From Desulfovibrio piger (GTDB lineage Bacteria; Desulfobacterota; Desulfovibrionia; Desulfovibrionales; Desulfovibrionaceae): 64,000 bases of DNA. This document shows positions 54,740-63,312 of the stretch, piece after piece (position 1 is the first letter of the stretch; every line of letters starts with the position of its first letter). Made by a program: the position numbers and the translations under genes. The notes beneath the pieces were generated by a model. That model saw nothing but the letters and a program-made list of their open reading frames with translations. It was not told where the DNA came from and made no database searches. The stretch spans positions 1 through 64,000 of the forward strand of contig NZ_JABAFY010000006.1 of NCBI RefSeq assembly GCF_012843875.1. The letters are read 5' to 3'.

Positions 54740-56203
54740 ATGACGAAAAGAAGGGTTCGCTGGAAACGGGGACTGGCTGTGGCGGCCTTGTGCGCCGGGA
54801 TGGCGCTTTCGGGATGTGCTTCGCAGAAGGCCGGGTCGGATGCCCCGGAACTGCCCGCCAAGCACTGGCTGGAAGACGTGCCCGGTGTGCCGGTGGAGAA
54901 CAAGGGCAAGCTCGAGGCCGTGATCCCCAACCTCTATGACCCGGCCAAGAAATTCTCGTTCGAGGATTGCGTGTTCCTGACCATCCAGCAGTCGCCGCTG
55001 CTGGTCAACAGCGCCGTGGAACTGGAGATCAAGCGCCTGGCCCTGACCGATGCGGTCTGGAAGTATCTGCCCGAACCCCGCATGACCGTGGAAGTGGGCA
55101 ATACCCTGACCTATTACAATGCGGACCGTGACGACGTGCCCAGCAATTACGGCAAGGTGGTGCCCCGCATCGGCTTCTACGCGCGTTTCCCCAACCCCGT
55201 AGAGTCCTATTTCAATCATCAGGCCCAGAAGATCATGGTCAACCTGGCCATCTCCACGCACCGCAAGGCCGTGGGCGAGGCCATCTACAAGGTGGCCCAG
55301 GCCTATCTGCGTCTGGAGGCCAAGAACGAGATTTTGCGCATCCAGAAAGAAGTCGCTCCCCTTGCCAGGGAAACGACCCGTTACTGGGAGCAGCTGGAGT
55401 CCGCTGACGGCCGTCAGGGCGTGGCCCTCAATCTGGCCCAGCAGCACGAGCGCGAAGTGGAGCTGACCAGCGAGCGCATGACCATGGAAGAGGTCATGGA
55501 GCGCACCAGCCTCAAGATCCTGGCCGGTGTGGAGCCGCAGCAGCGCCTGAACATCGACAGCAAGAGCGCCAACGACATCCTGCGCGGTTTCAACGGCAAG
55601 GATTACCGCTGGGAAGACCGCTGGCTGGTCACGGAAGATAATCTGCTGCTGCGTTCCCAGATCCGTCTGGGTGATTACAACATCATGCTGGCCTGGGCCG
55701 AATACGTGCCCGACATGACCATCCGCGTGGACAAGAACCCGCCCGCCGGCCAGTACCAGCCCGCTGACGGCCAGGAAGACTACTTCTGGCGCCTGACCTT
55801 CGACTTCCCGCTCATCGACTGGAACCGCCGCTATCGCGGCGTGCAGGCGGCCCGCATGAAGAAGGCCCAGGCCTTCCATGAGCTGTCGCGCAAGCGCACG
55901 GATTACTCCAACACCTGGCTGCAGTGCGAACAGCGCGTGGCCCTGGCCGAGACCAACCGCCGCCTGGCCAAAGTCCATTTCGAAACGGCCGAGATGCGCT
56001 ACAAGGAAGCCCGCATCTCCTTCGAGACCGGTCTGGGCGACATGCCTGCCATGAGTTCCGCCCACGAGGCCATGGTCCAGAGCCGCATCAAGCTGATCGA
56101 AGCCGAACTGGAACTCAAGCTGGCCAATCTGGAATGGATGTACGTCGCCAACCTCTTGCAGGAACGCTTCCTGGGCCTTCCTGCCACGGAGATTGAAAAA
56201 TAA
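54740..56203 (+). CDS. TolC-type outer-membrane factor lipoprotein
   Basis: An outer-membrane efflux protein of 487 residues with a lipoprotein signal (MALSGC, anchored Cys26). It has the duplicated long-helix layout of the OMF family: FEDCVFLTIQQSPLLVNSAVELEIKR-type first hairpin, AISTHRKAVGEAIYKVAQAYL, second half with LTFDFPLIDWNRRYRGV and the coiled RLAKVHFETAEMRYKEARIS. Trimers form a channel across the outer membrane and periplasm. The ATG at 54740 follows AAGGGAATGACC. It lies 22 bases after the polyketide synthase gene and its stop overlaps the next start (TAATG), so the operon is tightly packed. Confidence 0.85.
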   Translation: MTKRRVRWKRGLAVAALCAGMALSGCASQKAGSDAPELPAKHWLEDVPGVPVENKGKLEAVIPNLYDPAKKFSFEDCVFLTIQQSPLLVNSAVELEIKRLALTDAVWKYLPEPRMTVEVGNTLTYYNADRDDVPSNYGKVVPRIGFYARFPNPVESYFNHQAQKIMVNLAISTHRKAVGEAIYKVAQAYLRLEAKNEILRIQKEVAPLARETTRYWEQLESADGRQGVALNLAQQHEREVELTSERMTMEEVMERTSLKILAGVEPQQRLNIDSKSANDILRGFNGKDYRWEDRWLVTEDNLLLRSQIRLGDYNIMLAWAEYVPDMTIRVDKNPPAGQYQPADGQEDYFWRLTFDFPLIDWNRRYRGVQAARMKKAQAFHELSRKRTDYSNTWLQCEQRVALAETNRRLAKVHFETAEMRYKEARISFETGLGDMPAMSSAHEAMVQSRIKLIEAELELKLANLEWMYVANLLQERFLGLPATEIEK

Positions 56204-57096
56204 TGAAAAGACTGACCGTTTTCTGGGCCCTGCTGGCCTGTCTGCTGCTGGCCGCCCCGGCCATGGCCGTGGAGACCACCGCCACCGGCAAGGTGGTGGC
56301 CACCGTGACGCGTGATGTGCGTCTGCCCTTCAATGCCGTCATCGACGAGGTGCTGGTCCGTCCCGGGGATGCCATCAAGGCCGGGGATCCGCTGGTGCGT
56401 TATCATCTGCAGGACGAGGCCGAACGCGTGCTGCAGCGCGAAGTGACCACCGGTGCCGCCACCGAGAGCCTGCGCGGCCAGATCCTTGATCTGGAGCGCG
56501 AACTGGTGCAGGCCCGCGCCGAGCGCAATCGCGCCAGCCAGCTGGCCGCTTCCGGGCTGGGCTCGCGCCAGGCCCTGGGGCGTCTGGAAGAGAGCGTGCG
56601 CTCCCTGCAGCACCGCATCGAGCTGACCCAGATCTCCATCAAGAAGAACGAAGAGAGCTTCCGGGCCCGCCTGAAGGAACTGGAAGGCTATTACGGCCAG
56701 CCCATCCGGGAGGGCGAGACCCTGCCGGATCAGCTGGTGCTGACCTCCCCCATCGACGGCTATGTGCTGCAGCTCATGCCCAACCTCAATCCCGATGTGC
56801 TGCTGCCTGCCCAGGCCACGCCCGTGACCGTGGGCCAGCTGGACCCGGTACTGATCCAGGTGCCGGTCTATGAAGGCGACCTGGGCCGCATCAAGGAAGG
56901 CGGCCATGCCCGCGTGGAGATCCCCTCGCTGGGCGACAAGGTGTTCTCGGCCACCATCACGGAGATCTCGTGGATCTCCACCAACATGGACGTGGCCCAG
57001 CCCTCGTACTACACGGTGGAACTGACCGTGCCCAACAGCCAGCTTGAGCTCAAGCCCGGCTTCAAGGCACTGGTGCGCTTTGGCGCTGCCGAGTAG
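56203..57096 (+). CDS. Periplasmic adaptor (HlyD/membrane fusion family)
   Basis: A 297-residue adaptor that should link an inner-membrane transporter to the TolC-type channel. It has a signal peptide (about residues 1-22, LLLAAPAMAV), then a biotinyl-lipoyl-like half (DEVLVRPGDAIKAGDPLVRY), a helical hairpin of about 80 residues (about 85-165), the second lipoyl half (LTSPIDGYVLQLMPNLNPD) and a beta-barrel domain (ELTVPNSQLELKPGFKALVRF). It is short for the family and may be anchored by the signal sequence. The ATG overlaps the upstream stop. The transporter gene that usually follows (ABC, RND or MFS) is absent; a flippase gene comes next. Confidence 0.85.
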   Translation: MKRLTVFWALLACLLLAAPAMAVETTATGKVVATVTRDVRLPFNAVIDEVLVRPGDAIKAGDPLVRYHLQDEAERVLQREVTTGAATESLRGQILDLERELVQARAERNRASQLAASGLGSRQALGRLEESVRSLQHRIELTQISIKKNEESFRARLKELEGYYGQPIREGETLPDQLVLTSPIDGYVLQLMPNLNPDVLLPAQATPVTVGQLDPVLIQVPVYEGDLGRIKEGGHARVEIPSLGDKVFSATITEISWISTNMDVAQPSYYTVELTVPNSQLELKPGFKALVRFGAAE

Positions 57097-57099
57097 CCC

Positions 57100-58521
57100 A
57101 TGAAGCTGAAAAGCCTGCCGCGCCAGCTGGGATACATCCTAGGGGCCCAATGGACCAGGGACCTTTCCTGGACCATCTTCACCATCCTGCTGGCACGGCG
57201 CAGCCCCGAGATGCTGGGCCAGATCGCCGTGGCCCTTTCCTGCGGCTATCTGGTCAAGACCGTCTCGGACGTGGGGCTCAACGACTTTCTGCTGTCCACG
57301 TTCGCCCGTCGGGAAGAACGTCCCCGTACCCTGCTGGGCGAGGTGACGGGCCTCAAGACCTGTTTCATGATGCTGGCCCTGATCGTCACCTGGTTCGTGA
57401 CGGGCTGGCTGGGGTACAGCTTCGAGCTGCGGCTCATCGTCCTGTTCATCGCTACGGGCTTCGGTCTCGACGGGGTGACGGACTCTTTCTTCGCGCTCTG
57501 CCAGGCCCGCGGGCGGCAGGACGTGGAGATGCGCATCCGCGTGCCTTCGGCCCTGCTGGGCATAGGCTACGGCATCGTCTGCGTGGTGGCCGGAGCGCCC
57601 CTGATCTTCATCGCCCTCTACAAGCTCATCGAATCCGTCCTCTGCACGGGCTTCGCCTTCCGTGCTCTGGGCCGCAATCCCTTCGTGGGGTTCGGCTACG
57701 ACAATGTGCGCGACCTGGCCGTGAAGATGAAGAGCGGCTTCATCTTCACCATCATGGCCGCCTGCGCCATGTTCTACAACAAGATCAATGTGTTCTTCCT
57801 CAAGAACTACGGCGGCGACGCTGCCGTGGGCGGCTACAACGTGGCCTGGGAGACCGTGGAAGGCCTGTCCGTGCTGGTCTCCAGCGCGCTGCTCGGCAAG
57901 GTCATCTTCCCCTTGCTGGCCCGCTACTGGGCGCAGGACAGGGCCGCGTTCCGTCAGCTGGCGGGGCAGACGGCCCGCTCGCTCTGGGCGGCCTCCCTGC
58001 CGCTGATCTTCCTGATCTGCGTGGAGAGCGACCGCTTCCTGCCCACCATCTACGGCCCGGGCTACGAGATGGCCGCCACGGCCCAGCGCCTGCTGACGCC
58101 CTGCCTGGCCACGGCCTTCCTGCACAATCTGGCGGCCTATGCCATGATAGGCATGAGGAAGCATACCCTGCTGCTCTTCTTCTATCTGAGCGGTCTGGTG
58201 GTCAACATCGTCTGCTGCCTGACCATCATCGAGCCCATGCCGCTGGAAGGGGCCGCGCTTTCCCTGACCGCCACCAAGGTCTGGGTGGCCATCCTCACTG
58301 TGGGCTATTTCCAGTGGGTGGCCCGTCCCATGAGCCTGGGGCAGTGGCTGCTGATGCTGGCCGCCATCGCCGTGGCCGTGGGCCTGTGGTGGTCGCTGGG
58401 CATGATCCTGGCCCTGCCGCGCGAAGTGGCGGAACTGGCCGGCCTGCTGCCCCTGCTGGCGCTGTTCTGGTACTGGCGCCCGCCGCCGGCTTTTGAGAAG
58501 GAGCAGCGTCAGGAGGCCTGA
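57100..58521 (+). CDS. MOP-superfamily polysaccharide/lipid flippase
   Basis: A 473-residue inner-membrane protein with about 12-14 hydrophobic helices. The N-terminal helices with few charges, the segment ARRSPEMLGQIAVALSCGYL and the repeated glycine-rich turns match the Wzx-like polysaccharide biosynthesis/flippase group of the MOP superfamily. Such proteins move lipid-linked glycans across the inner membrane. It follows the adaptor gene after three bases and precedes the ferredoxin gene by four, so it belongs to the same operon. Which lipid-linked substrate it flips is not visible; the glycosyltransferase and acyl-modifying enzymes nearby make a glycosylated lipid plausible. Confidence 0.8.
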   Translation: MKLKSLPRQLGYILGAQWTRDLSWTIFTILLARRSPEMLGQIAVALSCGYLVKTVSDVGLNDFLLSTFARREERPRTLLGEVTGLKTCFMMLALIVTWFVTGWLGYSFELRLIVLFIATGFGLDGVTDSFFALCQARGRQDVEMRIRVPSALLGIGYGIVCVVAGAPLIFIALYKLIESVLCTGFAFRALGRNPFVGFGYDNVRDLAVKMKSGFIFTIMAACAMFYNKINVFFLKNYGGDAAVGGYNVAWETVEGLSVLVSSALLGKVIFPLLARYWAQDRAAFRQLAGQTARSLWAASLPLIFLICVESDRFLPTIYGPGYEMAATAQRLLTPCLATAFLHNLAAYAMIGMRKHTLLLFFYLSGLVVNIVCCLTIIEPMPLEGAALSLTATKVWVAILTVGYFQWVARPMSLGQWLLMLAAIAVAVGLWWSLGMILALPREVAELAGLLPLLALFWYWRPPPAFEKEQRQEA

Positions 58522-58525
58522 TCAT

Positions 58526-59500
58526 ATGGAACGACGCGGCTTTCTCAAAACGCTGGCAGGTGCCGGCCTGGGAGCGGGGATGCTCTCTGCCTGGGGAGCT
58601 GCGACCCCGGCTCAGGCGGCCGGGCTGGAAGATTGTCTTGCTGTGGTCGTGGATGTGGATGCCTGCACGGGCTGCGGGGCCTGCGTGCAGGCCTGCCATG
58701 AGCGGGCCGCCGCCCGGGTCCCCCAGCCGGTATCGCCCATCCCGGCTTCCCGCTGGGGCCGGGACAGGAAACCCGACTGGTGGGGACGGCGCAACGTCAC
58801 GGATCGCCTGACCCCCTACAACTGGCTGTATCTGCAATCCTGTACCGTACAGACGGCCCGGGGCGAGCGCCGGGTCTTCATGCCGCGGCGCTGCCTGCAA
58901 TGCCTCAACCCGCCCTGCGTCAGCCTGTGCCCGCTGGGGGCCGCCCGGCAACGTCCCACCGGTGCCGTCTATACGGAGATGTCCCTGTGCTTCGGCGACA
59001 GCCAGTGCATCGCCGTCTGCCCGTGGCACATCCCGCGCCTGCAGGCCGGGGTGGGGCCCTACCTGCATCTGGCTCCCGGTTACCTGGGCTACGGCCAGAC
59101 CTTCAAATGCGATTTTTGTGAAGACATCATCAGCGACGGCAAGCCCCCGCTTTGCGTGGCAGCCTGCCCGCACGGCGCGCAGCATTTCGGCCCCTATGCG
59201 GAGATGACGGCCCTAGCCCGCCGCATGGCGGAGGAGCGGCACGGCGATCTTTTCGGCCTGCAGGAGAATGGCGGCACCTGCCTGATCTATGTCTCGTCCA
59301 TCCCCTTCCGGGATATCGAAGCCTCATTGCTGCGGCAGGGGCTGATCTCCGCCGGACGGCCCAGCCTGCGCCCGGCCGGGGCCAGTCTGGAACGCGAGAA
59401 CGATCTTGTGGGCACGGTGCTGGCCGCGCCGCTGGCCGGGGCCGCACTGGCCGGCCTGCGCCTGTTGCGCGACCACTGGAGGGACAAGGATGAGGACTGA
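58526..59500 (+). CDS. Tat-exported four-cluster ferredoxin-like electron-transfer protein
   Basis: A 324-residue protein with a twin-arginine signal (MERRGFLKTLAGAG then a hydrophobic stretch to AQAAG), so folded export to the periplasm is expected. It has four [4Fe-4S] motifs in the order CTGCGACVQAC, CLQCLNPPCVSLCP, CFGDSQCIAVCP and CDFCEDII then LCVAACP, the layout of DmsB/HybA-type electron-transfer subunits. A C-terminal hydrophobic helix (about residues 295-315, VLAAPLAGAALAGL) may anchor it in the membrane. The start follows AGGAGGCCTGATCAT. It lies four bases after the flippase gene; the small b-type membrane protein overlaps its end. No catalytic molybdopterin or hydrogenase subunit is present. 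Confidence 0.85.
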   Translation: MERRGFLKTLAGAGLGAGMLSAWGAATPAQAAGLEDCLAVVVDVDACTGCGACVQACHERAAARVPQPVSPIPASRWGRDRKPDWWGRRNVTDRLTPYNWLYLQSCTVQTARGERRVFMPRRCLQCLNPPCVSLCPLGAARQRPTGAVYTEMSLCFGDSQCIAVCPWHIPRLQAGVGPYLHLAPGYLGYGQTFKCDFCEDIISDGKPPLCVAACPHGAQHFGPYAEMTALARRMAEERHGDLFGLQENGGTCLIYVSSIPFRDIEASLLRQGLISAGRPSLRPAGASLERENDLVGTVLAAPLAGAALAGLRLLRDHWRDKDED

Positions 59501-59978
59501 GCGCCGTCCGCTGTTCGGCTTCCTTTTCCGTTTGCTGTGGCGGATCAGCGTGGTCTGGGCGGTGGTCAGCGGCTTCGCGCATCTGCCCGTGATCTACCGC
59601 TACGCCGAAGCGGCCCTGCCCTGGCTGCGGCCCGCAGCCTATTCGGGCACAGTGGCCCATTATTGGGCCGCAGCGGCCATGCTCTGCCTGACCAGCTACG
59701 CGGCCATCGTCTGGCTGGTCAGGGGCTCGCGCAGCTACAGCCTGACCCCCTTCGGCATGCTGCGCCTGGTCTTGCTGGCCCTGCTCATGCTTTCCGGTCT
59801 GGGCCTGATCCTGCACAACTTCCAGGACTTTTCCTTCTACGGCCCTGTGTACACCCTCATCAAGCATGGCCACCTGGGCTGTGCGTTGCTCTGGGCCCTG
59901 CTGGTCCTTGTCCGTCTGGCCCGCCGCGGGCTGTGGTGGGATCGTCGCCGGGGCACGGGGCGACGGGCCCGCGCCTGA
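59490..59978 (+). CDS. Small four-helix membrane protein, probable b-type cytochrome
   Basis: A 162-residue membrane protein with four hydrophobic helices. Histidines near the membrane surface or inside helices (His31 in GFAHLPV, His57 in VAHYW, His109 in LHNFQD, His126 and His128 in KHGHLG) could bind two haems, as in cytochrome b561-like membrane partners. It overlaps the ferredoxin gene by 11 bases, with a ribosome binding site GGAGGGACAAGG inside it, so the two proteins are probably partners: the ferredoxin in the periplasm and this one in the inner membrane. Family assignment is tentative. A bidirectional terminator follows. Confidence 0.65.
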   Translation: MRTERRPLFGFLFRLLWRISVVWAVVSGFAHLPVIYRYAEAALPWLRPAAYSGTVAHYWAAAAMLCLTSYAAIVWLVRGSRSYSLTPFGMLRLVLLALLMLSGLGLILHNFQDFSFYGPVYTLIKHGHLGCALLWALLVLVRLARRGLWWDRRRGTGRRARA

Positions 59979-60025
59979 GCTTGTCAGCCATGCTCCACGG
60001 CATGGCCCCCCATCGTTCCGGATAA

Positions 60026-60058
60026 CGAAAAAAGACGCCCTGAGGGCGTCTTTTTCGT
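60026..60058 (+). terminator. Intrinsic terminator closing the polyketide/export operon
   Basis: AAAAGACGCCC and GGGCGTCTTTT form an 11-bp stem with a TGA loop; both strands have T-runs, so it should work in both directions. It lies about 50 bases after the last stop. Confidence 0.88.
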
Positions 60059-60172
60059 TTGTACGTCTCTCTTGCCGGACATTTGTTTTTCAGCGTCCAG
60101 AGGGGCGCTGGGAGGGGATAAAAAGGGTCTCCTAACCCTGTGGCGGTCTTCGAGCTGCTTTCCCCATCTGCT

Positions 60173-60249
60173 CTAGAAAAAGCGCGTTTGGAGAGGATGG
60201 GGGACGGGGAAGGAGGCACGTTAGCGCGGGCAAAGGGCCTCCTTCCCCC
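60173..60249 (-). repeat. Dispersed 3'-end element behind rlmN
   Basis: Hairpin A (GGGGAAGGAGGC and GCCTCCTTCCCC, 60206-60249) lies about 16 bases after the rlmN stop. On the minus strand the tail CGTCCCCCATCCTCTCC then AAACGCGCTTTTTC follows. No strong second hairpin is seen. Confidence 0.7.
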
Positions 60250-60264
60250 GGAAAGCATTCCCGT

Positions 60265-61338
60265 CTAGGCCTGTTCCCCGGCCTCGTTCTGGCGGGCGGC
60301 CTTGAGCTGGCCACAGGCCGCCTTGATGTCCTGCCCCTTGCTCTTGCGGATGATGGCCGTGATGTTGCGGTCCCAGAGGTACTGCTCGAAGGCCAGCACG
60401 CGTTCCGGCGAGGGGGCTTTGTAGGGATCGCCCTCGGAGGGATTGTAGACGATGAGGTTGAGCTTGCCCTTGACGTCGCTGACCACGCGGGCCAGCTGCC
60501 GGGCCTGTTCCAGACCGTCGTTGACGCCGCCCAGCAGCAGATATTCGAAGGTGATGCGCTCGCGGGTCTTGAGCGGATAGGACTTGAGGGCCTGGAGCAG
60601 GTCCTCGAGGGGCCAGCGGGCGGCCTTGGGCATGATGCGGGCGCGCAGCTCCTGGGTGGGAGCGTGCAGGGACACGGCCAGATAGGCCAGGCCGCTCTCG
60701 CCCAGTTCGCGCAGGCCCTTCTCGATGCCGCAGGTGGAGACCGTGATGCGGCGGGGCGAGAAGTTCAGGCCCTTGTCGTTGTTGAGGCTCTCCAGGGCGC
60801 GCATGACGTTCTTGAGGTTGAGCAGGGGCTCGCCCATGCCCATGAAGACCAGGTTGCGCAGCACGGGCCAGTCGGGGCGGGTATCGCCCAGGTGCTCGCG
60901 GGCCACCAGGATCTGGCCCAGGATCTCGCCCATGGTCATGTTGCGCTCGAAGCCGATGGTGCCGGTGCTGCAGAAGGTGCAGGCCATGGCGCAGCCCACC
61001 TGCGAAGACAGGCACTGGGTCCAGCGGCGCACGCCTTCGCGGGAGTCGCTGGGGATGAGCACGGTCTCCACTTCGGCGCCGTCCTGGAGGCGGAGCAGGA
61101 ACTTGGTGGTATCGTCGCTGCTCTGTTCCACGGTGACGATCTCGGGCCAGCGGATTTCGGCACACTGGGCCAGGCGTTCCCGGCAGGCTTTGGAGACATT
61201 GGTCATGGCGTCGAAATCGCGGGCCATCTTCTGCCAGATCCATTGCCAGACCTGGACGGCCCGGAACTTGGGCTCGCCCAGCTCGTTCTGCATCCAGTCG
61301 GTGAGTTCGGGCAGGGTATAGTCGAGGAGATTGATCAT
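60265..61338 (-). CDS. rlmN: Dual-specificity 23S rRNA/tRNA adenine-C2 methyltransferase
   Basis: A radical SAM enzyme that methylates C2 of A2503 in 23S rRNA and A37 in some tRNAs. The 357-residue product has the radical SAM motif CAMACTFC, preceded by SSQVGCAM, the segments FMGMGEPLLN and ITVSTCGI, and the C-terminal PSEGDPYKAPSPERV and VRKSKGQDI-like IIRKSKGQDIKAACGQL, which carries the second catalytic cysteine. Length is typical (about 350-380). The ATG at 61338 begins the usual MINLLDYTLPEL N-terminus but the ribosome binding site is weak. It is a single gene with the dispersed hairpin element after its stop. Identity is secure. Confidence 0.95.
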   Translation of the reverse strand: MINLLDYTLPELTDWMQNELGEPKFRAVQVWQWIWQKMARDFDAMTNVSKACRERLAQCAEIRWPEIVTVEQSSDDTTKFLLRLQDGAEVETVLIPSDSREGVRRWTQCLSSQVGCAMACTFCSTGTIGFERNMTMGEILGQILVAREHLGDTRPDWPVLRNLVFMGMGEPLLNLKNVMRALESLNNDKGLNFSPRRITVSTCGIEKGLRELGESGLAYLAVSLHAPTQELRARIMPKAARWPLEDLLQALKSYPLKTRERITFEYLLLGGVNDGLEQARQLARVVSDVKGKLNLIVYNPSEGDPYKAPSPERVLAFEQYLWDRNITAIIRKSKGQDIKAACGQLKAARQNEAGEQA

Positions 61339-61559
61339 GGTCTTCGGGGGTGCCACGGCAGGGCTCGACCGTGGGTTGGAGGGAAAGGCAGGGCGGCGGG
61401 GCGGCGTGTGGCCCCGTGTCCGGCACAAGGGCCGCCTGCCGGGAAAATGCCGGAGCGGGAATATGAGAGGGAGAGGGAGACGGCATGGCGCCGTGCTTCC
61501 TCTCCCTTATGGTCATGTCGGAGCGGTCCCGTTTGGGGGCCGCAGGGTGCGGGAGGCGT

Positions 61560-62894
61560 CTAGCCCACGGACTTGCGGGCGTATTCGCACACGAAGTGCA
61601 GGGCCGAGGCACGATCCGTGACTTCGCCCGCGATCTGGGCCTGGAGCAGGGCATCGCGGATGACGCCCACCAGCGGGCCGGGGGCCAGCTTGGTCTCGCT
61701 CATGATCTCGTTACCGTTGAGCAGGGGTTCCAGCATCTGTTCGGGGGTCTCGGCGCGCTCCAGATACTTCATATTGTGGTTGAAGTAGGTGTAGCTGCCG
61801 TCGCGGGCCTGGATGTCGGCACGGGACATGGCGATGAGGCGCGGGTATTCGTCCAGGGCCTTGAAACGGCGGATGCCGCGGTCCGTGAGCATGAAGTGGA
61901 AGCGCATGTGGTAGCGCACCAGATGGCAGAGCAGGTCGATGTCTTCGGGGCTGAAGTGCAGACGGCGCAGGATCTTGCGGGTGACCTTGGCGCCCACGCG
62001 GTGGTGCTGGTAGAAGGTCCACTGGCCGTCGAAGTATTCGCCGGTGAAGAGCTTGCCCACATCGTGGAAGAGCATGGCCATGGTGCCCAGCCAGTCGTAG
62101 TGGAAGCCTTCTTCGGGGTAGTGGCGCATGCACTCCAGGGTGTGGTCGAAGACCGTCTCCTCGGTGTCGTCATCATCGTTGCGGCGCTGGCGGATGCAGG
62201 CCAGGGCGGCCACTTCGGGGATGAGGCCCTGGAGGATGTGGGCGTCGAACATGAGCTTCACGAAGCGGTACATGGATTCGGCGGCCACTTTGCGCCATTC
62301 GTCCATGATGTCGGCGGCGGGCACGTAGTCCAGCACGCGGGTGGACGAACGCACGATGGCCAGCCAGGTGTTGGGCTCGATGGGGATGTCGAAGTTGGCG
62401 GCGAAGCGCAGGGCGCGGATGGCCAGCAGATAGTTGTGGCGCAGGGTCTCGTCCGGCAGGCCGGTGAGCTGGATGAGGCCGCCCTTGACGTCCATGAAAC
62501 CGTCATAGACGTCCCCGGTGGGGGCCGGGCTGCCGAAGCCGGTCATGCGCAGCTGCAGGCGCTCCTGGGGATCCATCATGTTGGCCATGGTGGGGGTGAT
62601 GCGCAGCAGGGAAAGCTCGGGATGGCTGGCATCCTCCACTTCCAGGGCATAGAAACGGAAAAGAACGCCGTCTTTTTCCATCTGGGCGATGGCACGCTGG
62701 TCCGGCTCGACGCGGGCTTCGGGGAAGAGCTTGAGAAGCGTCTCGAGGTCGGGCTCACAGGCGATGTCCACAGCCAGCTGTTTGCTGTGTTTCAAAAGAT
62801 GTTCCTGCACGGGCGCATTGATGACATGGGCGTCATAGCCGTTGCGCAGCAGGGTTTTGCAGATGGTGATGGCGTCTTTTAGCGCTTTTTCCAT
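61560..62894 (-). CDS. HD-domain protein of the CCA-adding enzyme/poly(A) polymerase family with degenerate nucleotidyltransferase site
   Basis: A 444-residue protein. The start (residues 10-55) aligns with the nucleotidyltransferase core but lacks the GG-x-VRD signature (here HVINAPVQEHLL) and has AVDIA instead of the two-aspartate D-x-D. The following RHNYLLAIRALRFAANFDI segment is the conserved tRNA nucleotidyltransferase helix. A metal-dependent HD domain follows (about residues 240-350: TVFDHTLECM, LFHDVGKLFTGEYF, HHRVGAKVTRKILRRLHF). So the fold is that of the CCA/poly(A) family, but the polymerase activity may be lost while the HD phosphohydrolase site looks intact. The ATG follows TTGAGGAGTTTTC. 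Substrate and partner are unknown. Confidence 0.75.
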   Translation of the reverse strand: MEKALKDAITICKTLLRNGYDAHVINAPVQEHLLKHSKQLAVDIACEPDLETLLKLFPEARVEPDQRAIAQMEKDGVLFRFYALEVEDASHPELSLLRITPTMANMMDPQERLQLRMTGFGSPAPTGDVYDGFMDVKGGLIQLTGLPDETLRHNYLLAIRALRFAANFDIPIEPNTWLAIVRSSTRVLDYVPAADIMDEWRKVAAESMYRFVKLMFDAHILQGLIPEVAALACIRQRRNDDDDTEETVFDHTLECMRHYPEEGFHYDWLGTMAMLFHDVGKLFTGEYFDGQWTFYQHHRVGAKVTRKILRRLHFSPEDIDLLCHLVRYHMRFHFMLTDRGIRRFKALDEYPRLIAMSRADIQARDGSYTYFNHNMKYLERAETPEQMLEPLLNGNEIMSETKLAPGPLVGVIRDALLQAQIAGEVTDRASALHFVCEYARKSVG

Positions 62895-63262
62895 GAAAAC
62901 TCCTCAAGCGGCGAAGCCGCATCCAGGGAAATCCCCGGCATACATGCGTTGTGAAGGCCTGACCGCATTGCAGGCCGCTGATTTCAGTATCGGCGGCAAT
63001 GGGGGCAAAGTCAAGCAACAGTGCGCTCCGGGCACGATGTCTCCCGGTGGCAAAAGGGGCTGGAAACGATGCCCTGGCCTGCGGGGAGAGCCTTGCCCGG
63101 ATGCCCGCACAAGCTGCCGGGGAGAAGGCATGAGTCCCGGCATCAGGCCGTGCGTTCAGGGGAGGGGCAGACCCGTGAGAGGCATGCCGCCGTCCGGCGG
63201 GGTGCCGTGCTGTCCTTTCAGGTAAGGGGGGCGGACTCGCTCATGCGGAGGCCCCGGGCAAC
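62895..63262. other. Intergenic region between the HD protein gene and the dsr operon end
   Basis: About 370 bases without a gene. The translations of the open frames show no signature and there is no ribosome binding site. It should hold the promoter of the HD protein gene, but no confident boxes were found. Confidence 0.5.
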
Positions 63263-63293
63263 AAAAAAGGCCCCGTGCGAGCACGGGGCCTTT
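63263..63293 (-). terminator. Intrinsic terminator behind dsrP
   Basis: On the minus strand AAAGGCCCCGTGC and GCACGGGGCCTTT form a 13-bp stem with a 2-base loop, followed by TTTTTTG, about 20 bases after the stop codon. Confidence 0.9.
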
Positions 63294-63312
63294 GGAGTGC
63301 GGGATCGTGAAA

